Shown here piece by piece: positions 35,145 through 42,453 of a stretch of DNA of 42,519 bases. The position numbers were made by a program, and so were the translations under genes. This DNA is from Alphaproteobacteria bacterium (GTDB lineage Bacteria; Pseudomonadota; Alphaproteobacteria; Micavibrionales; Micavibrionaceae). Every line of letters begins with the position of its first letter. The first letter of the stretch is position 1. The stretch lies in the NCBI GenBank assembly GCA_023150415.1, contig JAKLKY010000001.1:40552-83070 (forward strand), given 5' to 3'. Under the pieces are notes generated by a model. That model made no database searches, was not told where the DNA came from, and saw nothing but the letters and a program-made list of their open reading frames with translations.

Positions 35145-35582
35145 TTAATGGTGCTTTTTGATACCTAAAGCCTTACGCAAATTTTTTGCTTTCTCACTAA
35201 TTAGAATAATTCTAGGGCTATCAAAAAGAACAAACTGTCTATGGGGATCATCAAAATCATGGTCTGTAACTGCTTGTCTATAGCTAATCATAGCGTTTTT
35301 CTTTTTGTCAGTATCTTGATTTATTTTCCATCCAAGAGTTTTAAGTTTGGATAAAATTTTATTCGCTCGAAAATGATTATTCGTATCCGATGAGGGGCTG
35401 CACCAATGCTCAGTAGCAAGATCCTCTATCTCCTGAATTAAATTTGCAAGACAGACTTTAATGCTATTGTTTTGTTGAATTTTATAAGCCGCTACACTAA
35501 TGGCCATGCTGACTATGGGCCCAATGATAGCGGCTTGAATATTCGTTTCACTTAACCATGTTAACAGACTTGGCTCTGCCAT
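35145..35582 (-). CDS. Small membrane protein of the GHKL-STAS operon
   Basis: The 145-residue protein has one clear transmembrane segment near the N-terminus (about residues 14-33, QAAIIGPIVSMAISVAAYKI), then a helical, charged cytoplasmic part with no recognised domain. It resembles in plan the small membrane effectors of bacterial defence modules, but I see no diagnostic motif. Its ATG lies 3 bp after the DUF4325 stop, so it is the last gene of the three-gene operon. The gene is AT-rich (many AAA, ATT and AAT codons), unlike the chromosomal neighbours. Confidence 0.72.
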   Translation of the reverse strand: MAEPSLLTWLSETNIQAAIIGPIVSMAISVAAYKIQQNNSIKVCLANLIQEIEDLATEHWCSPSSDTNNHFRANKILSKLKTLGWKINQDTDKKKNAMISYRQAVTDHDFDDPHRQFVLFDSPRIILISEKAKNLRKALGIKKHH

Positions 35583-35585
35583 AAT

Positions 35586-35900
35586 TTAAGCCTCATTAAT
35601 GTAGACATTTATTTCATCAATAAGAGAGGGATCATCTTTAGAGATAAATTTCAGTTTTTTTAATATGATTGCCTTATCAATTTTTTCTTTGCGTACTAAA
35701 TTCCCAAAAGCTTCATCTAAAAATGATGATCCATAGCCTTCGGTCCCATCCATTTCAACCATGATTTCGTCGAATGCAAAAAGAGCTGGTTTCAGATGAT
35801 CTTCTCTAAAAGCTTCACCACTCGTATTACTGTATTGCCTCAATCGGCCATAGGGATAGCGGCTAAAATCCTTAGCAATATTAATTACTTTTTTCTTCAT
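35586..35900 (-). CDS. STAS-like DUF4325 protein
   Basis: The 104-residue protein matches the STAS-like DUF4325 pattern: an N-terminal strand, GRLRQYSNTSGEAFREDHLKP, a hydrophobic strand (FDEIMVEMDGTEGYGSSFLDE) and the helix AFGNLVRKEKI. In this family the SSFLDEAFG motif sits where STAS anti-anti-sigma factors carry their phosphorylated Ser. Here two serines (GYGSSF) are available as targets for the neighbouring GHKL ATPase, which would be a partner-switch. Its start overlaps the ATPase stop by 20 bp. Family assignment is from the motif; role is inferred. Confidence 0.82.
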   Translation of the reverse strand: MKKKVINIAKDFSRYPYGRLRQYSNTSGEAFREDHLKPALFAFDEIMVEMDGTEGYGSSFLDEAFGNLVRKEKIDKAIILKKLKFISKDDPSLIDEINVYINEA

Positions 35901-36963
35901 TTGGTTCTCTTTCTAGTGCATTTAGGCATATTTGCCAAACGATAAGTGTACCATTCAAAGGAAGTGGTAAGCTTTCGTGGTGCCATTGGTTGTCGTTATG
36001 ATATATATATTTTCCTCTGTAGCTAAAAATACTTAAAGTTCCCCTAGAACTTTCTCTGATTAATTTTTGTATGTCGTAAGAGCCTTGGCCTCGTCCCTCT
36101 ACTTGGGTACTACTTCTGCCCTTTTCCATTGCTAAAGCCAATTTTTCACTATCAAACGGTTCTCTAGCGAGTGTAGATGCAAGTTCTTCAATTTTTTCTT
36201 TCCAGTTAGTTTTAAGAGTGTTTGGCATACCAACACCCTGATCGTATAAAATCATCAAAACAGTATTTTTATCATTCAACTTAAATCCTGCTCGCCACCA
36301 GATAGGCATGCAAGTATTTGTATTCTCTTTTTTAAAATTATCTGGATATGCATGTTCAACGGCGTTAGCCATGGCCTCTGTCAAAGCTCTATAAATTTTT
36401 CCTGAGTAAGGAGAATGAGGTTGTATTCCGTCTGCAGAATAAAATAATTCCTTTATACCTTTTATGAGGCCTTCGGGGTTATCTTGCCCAGATTGTAAGC
36501 GAACTACGTCTACTTCAGGTAAATCGTCAAAGGTTGGTTTTGATGAGCGTATTCCCAATAAGTGAAAAAATCCTAACTCGTTGAGAAAGTGATAAACTCC
36601 AGCATATTGGGGATAAGACCCTAGGACACTTCTCGGAATTTTTCTCGTACACCGTTCAATTTCAGCAGCTAAAACAACACATGTTTCAGAAGATATTTTT
36701 TTGCATTGGGAGAAATCAAGAAAAACAAACAATTCTTGTTTAAATATGCTCTCTGAAATTTCATTTATAAATTGAATAGTTTCTTCATAGTTTTCAAAAA
36801 GGCTCATTACCTGCGGAACCTTCATGTGCATTCGCATAGAATGCTTGCTTCTTATAGAGACTAAATCTAACTTTCGCCTCTTAAGTCTTTCAATGCGAGT
36901 GTTTTCTCTCTTTCTTATGTTTTGAGTGTGTAGTTTATGCCACTTTTTAAGTGTAATATCCAT
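35881..36963 (-). CDS. GHKL ATPase with N-terminal STAS-like segment
   Basis: The 360-residue protein opens with a basic helix rich in Arg/Lys (about 1-50), followed by a STAS-like segment FVFLDFSQCKKISSETCVVL (about 79-98). The C-terminal half is a GHKL ATPase: N box ALTEAMANAVEHAY (about 193-206, with Glu196 and Asn200), G1 DQGVGMP at 241-247 and G2 EGRGQGSYDI at about 289-298. The N box resembles RsbW/SpoIIAB anti-sigma kinases more than histidine kinases, and there is no His-phosphoacceptor domain. GAGGGC lies 9 bp before the ATG. It is the first gene of the three-gene operon; the 152-bp AT-rich region upstream should hold the promoter. Confidence 0.85.
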   Translation of the reverse strand: MDITLKKWHKLHTQNIRKRENTRIERLKRRKLDLVSIRSKHSMRMHMKVPQVMSLFENYEETIQFINEISESIFKQELFVFLDFSQCKKISSETCVVLAAEIERCTRKIPRSVLGSYPQYAGVYHFLNELGFFHLLGIRSSKPTFDDLPEVDVVRLQSGQDNPEGLIKGIKELFYSADGIQPHSPYSGKIYRALTEAMANAVEHAYPDNFKKENTNTCMPIWWRAGFKLNDKNTVLMILYDQGVGMPNTLKTNWKEKIEELASTLAREPFDSEKLALAMEKGRSSTQVEGRGQGSYDIQKLIRESSRGTLSIFSYRGKYIYHNDNQWHHESLPLPLNGTLIVWQICLNALEREPNEEKSN

Positions 36964-37115
36964 TTATTGTTGCCCTCTATAATACTAGAAAATCATTTGG
37001 GATTTTTGAATTCTAATATACTGTTTTTATGCATCAAAGTGTAAATTCTGATTTAATAGGTTGTAATTTATATTCTTAGGTTATTTTATACTTGGTTTTA
37101 TATGCGCTAGATCCT

Positions 37116-37628
37116 TCATTGTGAAGGTGTTGTCTTGCTTGCTTCTAAAACAAATCGTGCGCGCTCACGACGAAGCATTTCAAAGGGACTGATACAGCCA
37201 ATCCCTAGGCCAACACAGATGTTTGGGATTTTAACTTTTCGAATACCGTCAGATGGCACTTCATGTGTTACGACCACATAGTCATGTGCCTTTGCGTGGG
37301 CCACAAGCCAATAATCTGCTACCTGCAAAAAAGTTGCGATGGCGGCTGGTTCATAGTTCTGACTGCTGACCCAAGAGCTAACCTCACCAAGAGCTGGTAA
37401 GATTTCATCATCAGGTGGCAAAAAGAAGATTTTACCACGTGCATTTACCCAATCAGAAAGCTCATCCTGACCTGCATCAATTTCGTCTGCAACCTTTTCA
37501 ATGCTAGCAACCTTGCTTTCCCTATTTTTTTCAATCAGCCATGCCCAGAAGGCAGGACAGAAATCTAGGCCATAGTGAAGATTTTTTGCTTGAATAAAAA
37601 CATTTGCATCTAATAAATAGCTTGTCAC
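37116..37628 (-). CDS. PIN-domain ribonuclease toxin, DUF4411 family
   Basis: The 170-residue protein matches DUF4411 closely: YLLDANVFIQAKNLHYGLDFCPAFWAWL at the start (split here as YLLDANVFIQAK then LDFCPAFWAWL), SIEKVADEI, and VADYWLVAHAKAH. The metal-binding acids of a PIN nuclease are visible: Asp7 or 8 in LLDAN, Glu in SIEKVADEI and Asp in QVADYWL. PIN toxins cleave RNA. Its GTG start overlaps the ImmA/IrrE stop (GTGA), so the two are translated together. The usual partner of DUF4411 is an XRE-ImmA/IrrE protein, which here lacks its front part. Confidence 0.88.
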   Translation of the reverse strand: MTSYLLDANVFIQAKNLHYGLDFCPAFWAWLIEKNRESKVASIEKVADEIDAGQDELSDWVNARGKIFFLPPDDEILPALGEVSSWVSSQNYEPAAIATFLQVADYWLVAHAKAHDYVVVTHEVPSDGIRKVKIPNICVGLGIGCISPFEMLRRERARFVLEASKTTPSQ

Positions 37629-38266
37629 AACATGGCCCCCACTTCACGGCAAAGATTATTGAAGGAGGAAGTTTTTTTAATTCCAAGCATTCGAAAAGCG
37701 TCGCGGTACAATGTTTGTCCTTCTAAGGTGCTAGTAGCCATTGCACGGGTAAACCGGCGGCTAACCCGAGCAACGGTCGTTTTGTAGAAATCACCGCCAC
37801 TGCTTGCTTTTGCTCGTATCTCGCGAAGACGTTGTTGTTCGGCCTCCCAAGCATAATCGAAGGCATGGCGATCAAACCATCTGGCATCAAGTAGACGACG
37901 CAAGATAACTAACGTGCTAACCTTAAAACGACGAGAAAGGCGATTAAGTGCGTCTTCAACTGTTTCATCTTGCAATTCTTGCTTGAATAGCGAGAGAGGA
38001 ACCAAAAGTTCTGCAGCGACGGCATTGCACCAAACTTCTTCACGACGAAAACCATTAATGGGTGCAACGCCAGCATTCGACACCCCGGAAGAATTAAGCC
38101 ACAGATGAGCAAGCTCATGAGCTAACGTAAACATCTGACCAGATTTAGTATCAGAACCATTGATGAATACTAGAGGAGCAAGCCTATCAGAAAGGGCAAA
38201 ACCTCTAAATTCGGCAGGATCGAGCTTACGAGTGTTATTACTCATCACAACCCCACTGACCATCAC
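37625..38266 (-). CDS. ImmA/IrrE metallopeptidase-like protein, 5'-truncated antitoxin partner
   Basis: The 213-residue product has the HEXXH zinc motif TLAHELAHLW at residues 47-56 and the family strings KLDPAEFRGFALSD and APLVFING. Full-length partners of DUF4411 toxins carry an N-terminal XRE helix-turn-helix and reach this motif much further in; here the frame opens only after a TAA about 12 codons before the GTG start, so the DNA-binding part is missing. Upstream in-frame codons still look homologous (VAVPYILVMVSGVV), so the break lies just before. The GTG start overlaps the stop of the winged-helix gene. It may be a remnant or a peptidase-only form. Confidence 0.8.
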   Translation of the reverse strand: MMVSGVVMSNNTRKLDPAEFRGFALSDRLAPLVFINGSDTKSGQMFTLAHELAHLWLNSSGVSNAGVAPINGFRREEVWCNAVAAELLVPLSLFKQELQDETVEDALNRLSRRFKVSTLVILRRLLDARWFDRHAFDYAWEAEQQRLREIRAKASSGGDFYKTTVARVSRRFTRAMATSTLEGQTLYRDAFRMLGIKKTSSFNNLCREVGAML

Positions 38267-38718
38267 AAGAATATAGGGGACTGCAACTCTAAGGGGTTAA
38301 GGGGGGTGTAACTTCCAGAAGTTATAGGGCCATCTTTTTCCCCAATAGCCTCTTTGGCAAAAACTTCAGGTTTCTTATAGTGTTCTTTAGCCAAAGCTAG
38401 ATTAAATTCATATATGTTGCTGCAGGTTGCGCCTGTTTCGGGATTGTGCCTACGAGTTGACTTGAGATATTCAAATTTTTCTAAATTGCGAATTTGTTTA
38501 GATACTGCTGAGTTTGCCATTCCTAAACTTTCGGCGATTTTAGAAACAGAAGGAAAGCAACGCCCATCTGGGCCAGAATACCCTTGAAGTATCATTAGAA
38601 TACGTCTGGCGGCATTACCTAATCTATAATCAAACCCGGCAATTTGACAAAGTTTCATAACCGCGAGAAAGCCATATACCTTTTCAGATTTAGTAGATGG
38701 GGAGCTTTTGCTGCGCAT
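38263..38718 (-). CDS. Winged helix-turn-helix protein (replication or regulatory type)
   Basis: The 151-residue protein has a helix-turn-helix at about residues 58-85 (PSVSKIAESLGMANSAVSKQIRNLEKFEYL) with the wing in STRRHNPETG; this lay-out is typical of HTH_36-type domains in replication-initiator-like proteins of phages and islands. No primase or helicase domain follows. The last residues (from about SYTPLNPLELQSPIFL) run into the start of the ImmA frame and may be read from the junction rather than belong to the original protein. It lies between the excisionase and the toxin pair. Confidence 0.75.
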   Translation of the reverse strand: MRSKSSPSTKSEKVYGFLAVMKLCQIAGFDYRLGNAARRILMILQGYSGPDGRCFPSVSKIAESLGMANSAVSKQIRNLEKFEYLKSTRRHNPETGATCSNIYEFNLALAKEHYKKPEVFAKEAIGEKDGPITSGSYTPLNPLELQSPIFL

Positions 38719-38740
38719 TGCAAATAGCTTTCCTATTAAC

Positions 38741-38923
38741 TTATTTTGGGAAGTAAGTTTGTAAATTTTCTAAAAAACTTTCTAAATCTGCTTTTAGAAT
38801 TAAGGTTCTCTTCCCCAATTTTTTGGCAGGTAGAAGTCCTTCATTGATTGCTTCATAAATTTTTGTTCGGCCAATTCCTGTGGCTGTTCTCACTTCTTCA
38901 ATCGTTAAGGCAATTAGGTTCAT
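38741..38923 (-). CDS. AlpA-like excisionase/regulator
   Basis: The 60-residue protein is a single MerR-like helix-turn-helix of the AlpA/HTH_17 type: LTIEEVRTATGIGRTKIYEAI followed by the wing LLPAKKLGKRTLI and DLESFLE. Such proteins control or assist island excision. The frame extends to 38944, but ATG 38923 is chosen because ACGGAGA lies 9 bp upstream. The position between the integrase side and the cargo fits a recombination directionality factor. Confidence 0.85.
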   Translation of the reverse strand: MNLIALTIEEVRTATGIGRTKIYEAINEGLLPAKKLGKRTLILKADLESFLENLQTYFPK

Positions 38924-39011
38924 GATGAATATCTCCGTTATCATGGTTGTTCATGCATGAACGATATTCAAAAAGAGGGACAAATAAAAAATGAGAAAGA
39001 AAAAATGTTTT

Positions 39012-39674
39012 TTAAATTTTCTTTCTCATTATTTGGAGACTATCTTTTATTGAGATTGATTTCACATCTAGCCGCATATGCTTCATGCAAGCCATGATAA
39101 ACCTAACCATTGGCCCGCCAGCTTTATCATGATTGTATGAAATACCTGCACTTCGATTGAAATGCCTTTGATAGAGATCAGGCAATATATGGCCTTTTAA
39201 ATATGTTTCTGCACTAATCCCCCCACGATTAAGAGCAATATGGTCAGTGTTCGAAACTTTTGATGAAAGAAGGGGTAAATTACCACCTAAAACTTCTAAG
39301 TTGATAATAATTTCGTTCAAAATATCTTCAGTTGCAAAAGTAAGCATAGAGGGAGCAATTTGTTGTGTTTCTTCGACGGTTTGAATTAATTCTCTATATG
39401 TAGAAATTATCTTGTTTGTTTTTTTAAGGCCATCTTTTAATTTATTGGAAATTTGTTTCCGGGTAGATATTTGATCAAAGCCTTCTTTCCATCCTAAGTA
39501 AGTTTTGTATGCAACATTTAAATCTTTAGCTAATTCTTTAGCTTTAGGTTTTTTAGAAATCTTTTTTGTTCTTCCTTTGGGTGTTTTGATAGTTGCGTTT
39601 ATAATATCACGAACATCCTTTTCTAAAAATAAAGGAGGTTCTTTTATCGCATAAATCTTAATATCTCCAGCCAT
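39012..39674 (-). CDS. Uncharacterised 220-residue protein linked to the integrase
   Basis: I do not recognise this protein. It is lysine-rich in its first 75 residues (KTPKGRTKKISKKPKAKEL) with a helical stretch LAKDLNVAYKTYLGWKEGF that might bind DNA. A long helical middle is followed by a compact C-terminus with conserved-looking aromatic and His residues (DLYQRHFNRSAGISYNHD, GGPMVRFIMACMKHM). It has no signal or membrane segment. The ATG lies 6 bp after the integrase stop, so it is probably translated from the same message. Codon use is AT-rich, unlike the integrase. Confidence 0.7.
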   Translation of the reverse strand: MAGDIKIYAIKEPPLFLEKDVRDIINATIKTPKGRTKKISKKPKAKELAKDLNVAYKTYLGWKEGFDQISTRKQISNKLKDGLKKTNKIISTYRELIQTVEETQQIAPSMLTFATEDILNEIIINLEVLGGNLPLLSSKVSNTDHIALNRGGISAETYLKGHILPDLYQRHFNRSAGISYNHDKAGGPMVRFIMACMKHMRLDVKSISIKDSLQIMRKKI

Positions 39675-39680
39675 ATTGGG

Positions 39681-40913
39681 TCACTTTACTCCAAACTTGG
39701 CACGAATAACCTTCCCCCCACTCGCCAACGCATCCAAATAATCTGCCCATTGCTGCATCATCTTTTTGCGATCGGGGAGAAATTCAGTGCGGTCGTAGGC
39801 TTCACCTAAGGGACTGCTGGTTTTGTGGGCGAGTTGTTTTTCGATGACTTCGCTGTCGGTGCCGATTTTCTCGCGGATGAGGGTACGAGCGAGGGCGCGG
39901 AAGCCGTGGGCGACCATTTGTTCGCCGAAGCCCAGGCGCTTGATGCCGTGGTTGACGGTGCCGTCGCTCATGGGCTGTCTAGGTTTGACTTGTGAAGGGA
40001 AAATCCAATCAGTGTTTAGATGACCAGTTTCTTCGCGTTGTTCTTCAAGAATGCGAAGTGCTTGGTGGCTGAGCGGGACAATATGGGGGCGACGCATTTT
40101 CATTTTCTCGGCGCTGATGTGCCATTCTTTGGCTTCCCAATCGATTTCTGACCATTGTGCTTGGCGGATTTCGCCGGGACGTTGGAAGGTGAGAAGGGAG
40201 AACCAGATTGCCCGGCGGGTGCGTTCGTAGAGACGGGCTTCGTTGCGTTCTAGGGCATGAAGGAAAGCAGGTAGGGTCTTTGCATCCAGGGTGGCATAAT
40301 GCTGGGTTTTGCGGGTTTTTAGTGCGCCTCTTAGATCAGCGGCCGCATCGTGTTCGCATTTTCCTGTCTGGATGCCATAGCGAAACACCATGCTGAATAT
40401 CTGGCGTGTTTTGGCGGCGATGTCTAAAGCTTGGCGGTTTTCGACCTGCCGCAAACATTTTAAAACTTCTGGAGGTGTTAATTGAGCAATAGGTCGGTCG
40501 CCAACGTGAGGAAAAATGTTCATCTCCAGAATACGCAGGTTCTTATCAGCGTAGCCTGTGCTCCAACGTTCCTTTTGCACTTCGTGCCATTCAAGGGCGA
40601 CGGCTTTGAAGGAATTCTGGGTTTGCCGGACGCTATCTTCATACTGATCTTGGCGGGCCTGCATAGGGTCTATGGGCGGTGCGGCGTTCAACAGCTTGCG
40701 AGCTTGGTATTTTCTCTCCCGCGCTTCAGCTAGTGGGAGGAGGGGATATGATCCGAAGGCCAAAACCTTCTCTTTGCCCTGAAAACGGTATTTCATGCGC
40801 CAAAGCTTGCCCCCTGTGGGTTGAACAAGGAGGTATAGCCCCTCTCCATCAAATAGCTTGTAGGGCTTATCCTTGGGCTTGGCATTGCGGCAGATTTTCT
40901 CGTTGAGCTTCAT
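39681..40913 (-). CDS. P4-type tyrosine integrase
   Basis: The 410-residue recombinase has the DUF4102 arm-binding domain (about 1-90, with LFDGEGLYLLVQPTGGKLW), a SAM-like core-binding domain (about 110-195) and the catalytic domain with Arg245 (QRPGEIR), His336-x-x-Arg339 (HGFRALAR), His363 (QLAHKT) and nucleophile Tyr373 (EAYDRTEF). It should integrate the element at tRNA-Phe. The start has GGGG 4 bp upstream. It is oriented away from the tRNA on the same strand, so tRNA-Phe transcription could run into it. Confidence 0.94.
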   Translation of the reverse strand: MKLNEKICRNAKPKDKPYKLFDGEGLYLLVQPTGGKLWRMKYRFQGKEKVLAFGSYPLLPLAEARERKYQARKLLNAAPPIDPMQARQDQYEDSVRQTQNSFKAVALEWHEVQKERWSTGYADKNLRILEMNIFPHVGDRPIAQLTPPEVLKCLRQVENRQALDIAAKTRQIFSMVFRYGIQTGKCEHDAAADLRGALKTRKTQHYATLDAKTLPAFLHALERNEARLYERTRRAIWFSLLTFQRPGEIRQAQWSEIDWEAKEWHISAEKMKMRRPHIVPLSHQALRILEEQREETGHLNTDWIFPSQVKPRQPMSDGTVNHGIKRLGFGEQMVAHGFRALARTLIREKIGTDSEVIEKQLAHKTSSPLGEAYDRTEFLPDRKKMMQQWADYLDALASGGKVIRAKFGVK

Positions 40914-40928
40914 GATCCCCTTTTAAAA

Positions 40929-40969
40929 TACCCCCAGTTTTTAGGTCGGTACCCCCATTAATACCCCCA
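40929..40969 (+). promoter_or_regulatory. Probable integrase arm-type sites, right end
   Basis: Three copies of TACCCCCA start at 40929, 40950 and 40962, just upstream of the integrase start. The last two are 12 bp apart, the same spacing as the pair at the left end. Their nearness to the integrase start also suggests they could autoregulate it. Confidence 0.6.
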
Positions 40970-41090
40970 TTTTTTCTGGTTACAGCCGAACGGGGGTGAA
41001 TAACCATAAACAGAAAATGCTCTGAAACCGGCTAATATCAATGCTTATAGAGGATAATGGTGAATGTCAATGAACGGGGGCGGAGGGGAA

Positions 41091-41115
41091 GGTGGTGCCC
41101 AGGGGCAGGATCGAA
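41091..41115 (-). repeat. tRNA-Phe 3' end (island attachment site, right)
   Basis: This is the 3' part of the intact tRNA-Phe gene including encoded CCA. It matches 35032-35055 except for one extra base in the acceptor run. Identity stops at 41115, just inside the T loop, which probably marks the edge of the core site. Confidence 0.85.
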
Positions 41116-41167
41116 CTGCCGACACGAGGATTTTCAGTCCTCTGCTCTACCACTGAGCTACCTGGGC
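41093..41167 (-). tRNA. tRNA-Phe (anticodon GAA), CCA encoded
   Basis: The reverse complement folds fully: acceptor GCCCAGG/CCTGGGC, D stem GCTC/GAGC, anticodon stem GAGGA/TCCTC around CTGAAAA (anticodon GAA), T arm GGCAG-TTCGATC-CTGCC, discriminator A and encoded CCA. Its 3' end is the island attachment site, so the present 3' end was supplied by the element. Confidence 0.97.
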
Positions 41168-41227
41168 TTCCGGTATTGGTTTTTAGGGGATGGGCCCCAT
41201 AATTGCAAGACCTATGAAATGCCGGAC

Positions 41228-42445
41228 CTAAAAAACCCCTTTGGTGCGGCTGGCCAGGGGTGGCGTCCGCCGCTTGCGGCTAATTTCTAGCAATCCCATG
41301 GGTGTCATGCCGTGGATCTGCACGGTGCAGGGGTCGTTTTGGATGGCATCATCCAGGGCCTTGAGCACGGATTTTTCCTCTTTCTTGTCCTGAAAGCGGA
41401 TGAAATCGACCATGATCGCCCCGCCGATATTGCGCAGGCGCAGGTGGCGCGTCAGTTCAGCGGCCGCTTCCATATTAATCGCAAGATTGGAGCGTTTATC
41501 TGCGCCGCGGTTGATATCGATCGCAAACAGGGCGGCTGTTTGCTGCAAGACCATGTTCCCGCCTCCTGGCAGCAAAACATAATCCTGAAATAGGCCGCCG
41601 ATTTTATCCATGATATCGCGATGATAAAACAGCGCCAGATCTTCCACCGCGTCGGGCAGTTCAACAGGGTTAATCTTGGTCACAAGATCGGGGGCGAAAA
41701 CGGTGCACCATTCTTCGGCCAATGTGAAATGGTCCATCGTGGTGATTTCGATGCGCTCGATCTGTGCGCCGGCCTGATCGCTCAGCGTGCGCTGGATGGC
41801 ATCAGGTCCCTGCATAATCAAGGCTGGTTCGCTTCCCTGCATCAGGGGAATAATTTCCTCCCACGCGGCCTTGAGAATACGGCCTTCGCGCAGCAGCATC
41901 TCCGTTTGCGTATGCGCGGCGGATGAGCGCAGAATACAGCCCTCGATATCGTCCAGCGCCCGCATCATGGTTTCAATCTGGCCGCGCAGTTTCTTGCCGC
42001 GGATGCGTTGCGAGAGCCGGTTGCCCGCCATTAAGGGGCAGTGAATCAGATATCGCCCGGCCAATGCGATATCCATGCTCATGCGCGGCAGTTTGCTTTC
42101 AAACCGCGCATATTCGGGTGTCTGGCCGGGATAAATGCTCTTGGCCTGCACGGCGATCATCTGGCCCGGTTGCAACACTTTGCCAATTGGTTTTTCACCG
42201 CCCTTGACGAATTCCTTGCCTTTTTTCAGCCGTACATCGGCGTTGAATAGAATGCCAGTATTTTGGCCGTCAAGCCGCAAATAGGCCGCATCCATCGCCT
42301 TGTCGATGCTCTCCACGCGCGCACGGAAGATCGAACCCCAGCGCACCGGCTCATCAACGGGATCAATCTCCAGCCCCTCAAGCCGCCCCTGGCTCAGCGC
42401 CGCGACCCAGATACTGCCTTCTTGTTCTTCAATGAGGATGTCCAT
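41228..42445 (-). CDS. Short RNase E/G-family protein
   Basis: The 405-residue protein has an S1-type RNA-binding domain inserted early (about residues 35-100, GSIFRARVESIDKAMDAAYL) and the catalytic domain with metal-binding Asp310 (FAIDINRG) and Asp347 (IMVDFIRF), matching Asp303 and Asp346 of E. coli RNase E. It ends 20 residues after MTPMGLLEISRKR and lacks the zinc-link CPxCxG and the dimerisation domain of RNase G. Similar short forms are known in Alphaproteobacteria between maf and yacG. ATG 42445 is preferred; the longer frame runs into the inverted repeat. The stop is 61 bp from tRNA-Phe, leaving no room for yacG. Confidence 0.88.
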   Translation of the reverse strand: MDILIEEQEGSIWVAALSQGRLEGLEIDPVDEPVRWGSIFRARVESIDKAMDAAYLRLDGQNTGILFNADVRLKKGKEFVKGGEKPIGKVLQPGQMIAVQAKSIYPGQTPEYARFESKLPRMSMDIALAGRYLIHCPLMAGNRLSQRIRGKKLRGQIETMMRALDDIEGCILRSSAAHTQTEMLLREGRILKAAWEEIIPLMQGSEPALIMQGPDAIQRTLSDQAGAQIERIEITTMDHFTLAEEWCTVFAPDLVTKINPVELPDAVEDLALFYHRDIMDKIGGLFQDYVLLPGGGNMVLQQTAALFAIDINRGADKRSNLAINMEAAAELTRHLRLRNIGGAIMVDFIRFQDKKEEKSVLKALDDAIQNDPCTVQIHGMTPMGLLEISRKRRTPPLASRTKGVF

Positions 42446-42453
42446 GACGGGGT

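Larger units (their letters stand above)
35032..41115. mobile_element. tRNA-Phe-integrated genomic island of about 6.1 kb
   Basis: The element is bounded by two copies of the tRNA-Phe 3' end. At 41091-41115 the copy belongs to the complete tRNA; at 35032-35055 it is a free fragment. A tyrosine integrase gene lies next to the intact tRNA, pointing away from it, the standard plan of P4-type elements. Cargo, all on the - strand: integrase, an unrecognised 220-residue protein, an AlpA-like regulator, a winged-helix protein, a PIN/ImmA pair and a GHKL-STAS-membrane operon. No conjugation, capsid or portal gene is present, so it is either mobilised by a helper or no longer mobile. Base composition is mosaic: the integrase and PIN/ImmA genes are GC-richer than the rest. 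Confidence 0.88.

Noticed and set aside
41057-41290. 77-residue + strand open frame across tRNA-Phe
   Set aside because: It reads through the complement of a tRNA gene and contains no protein signature.
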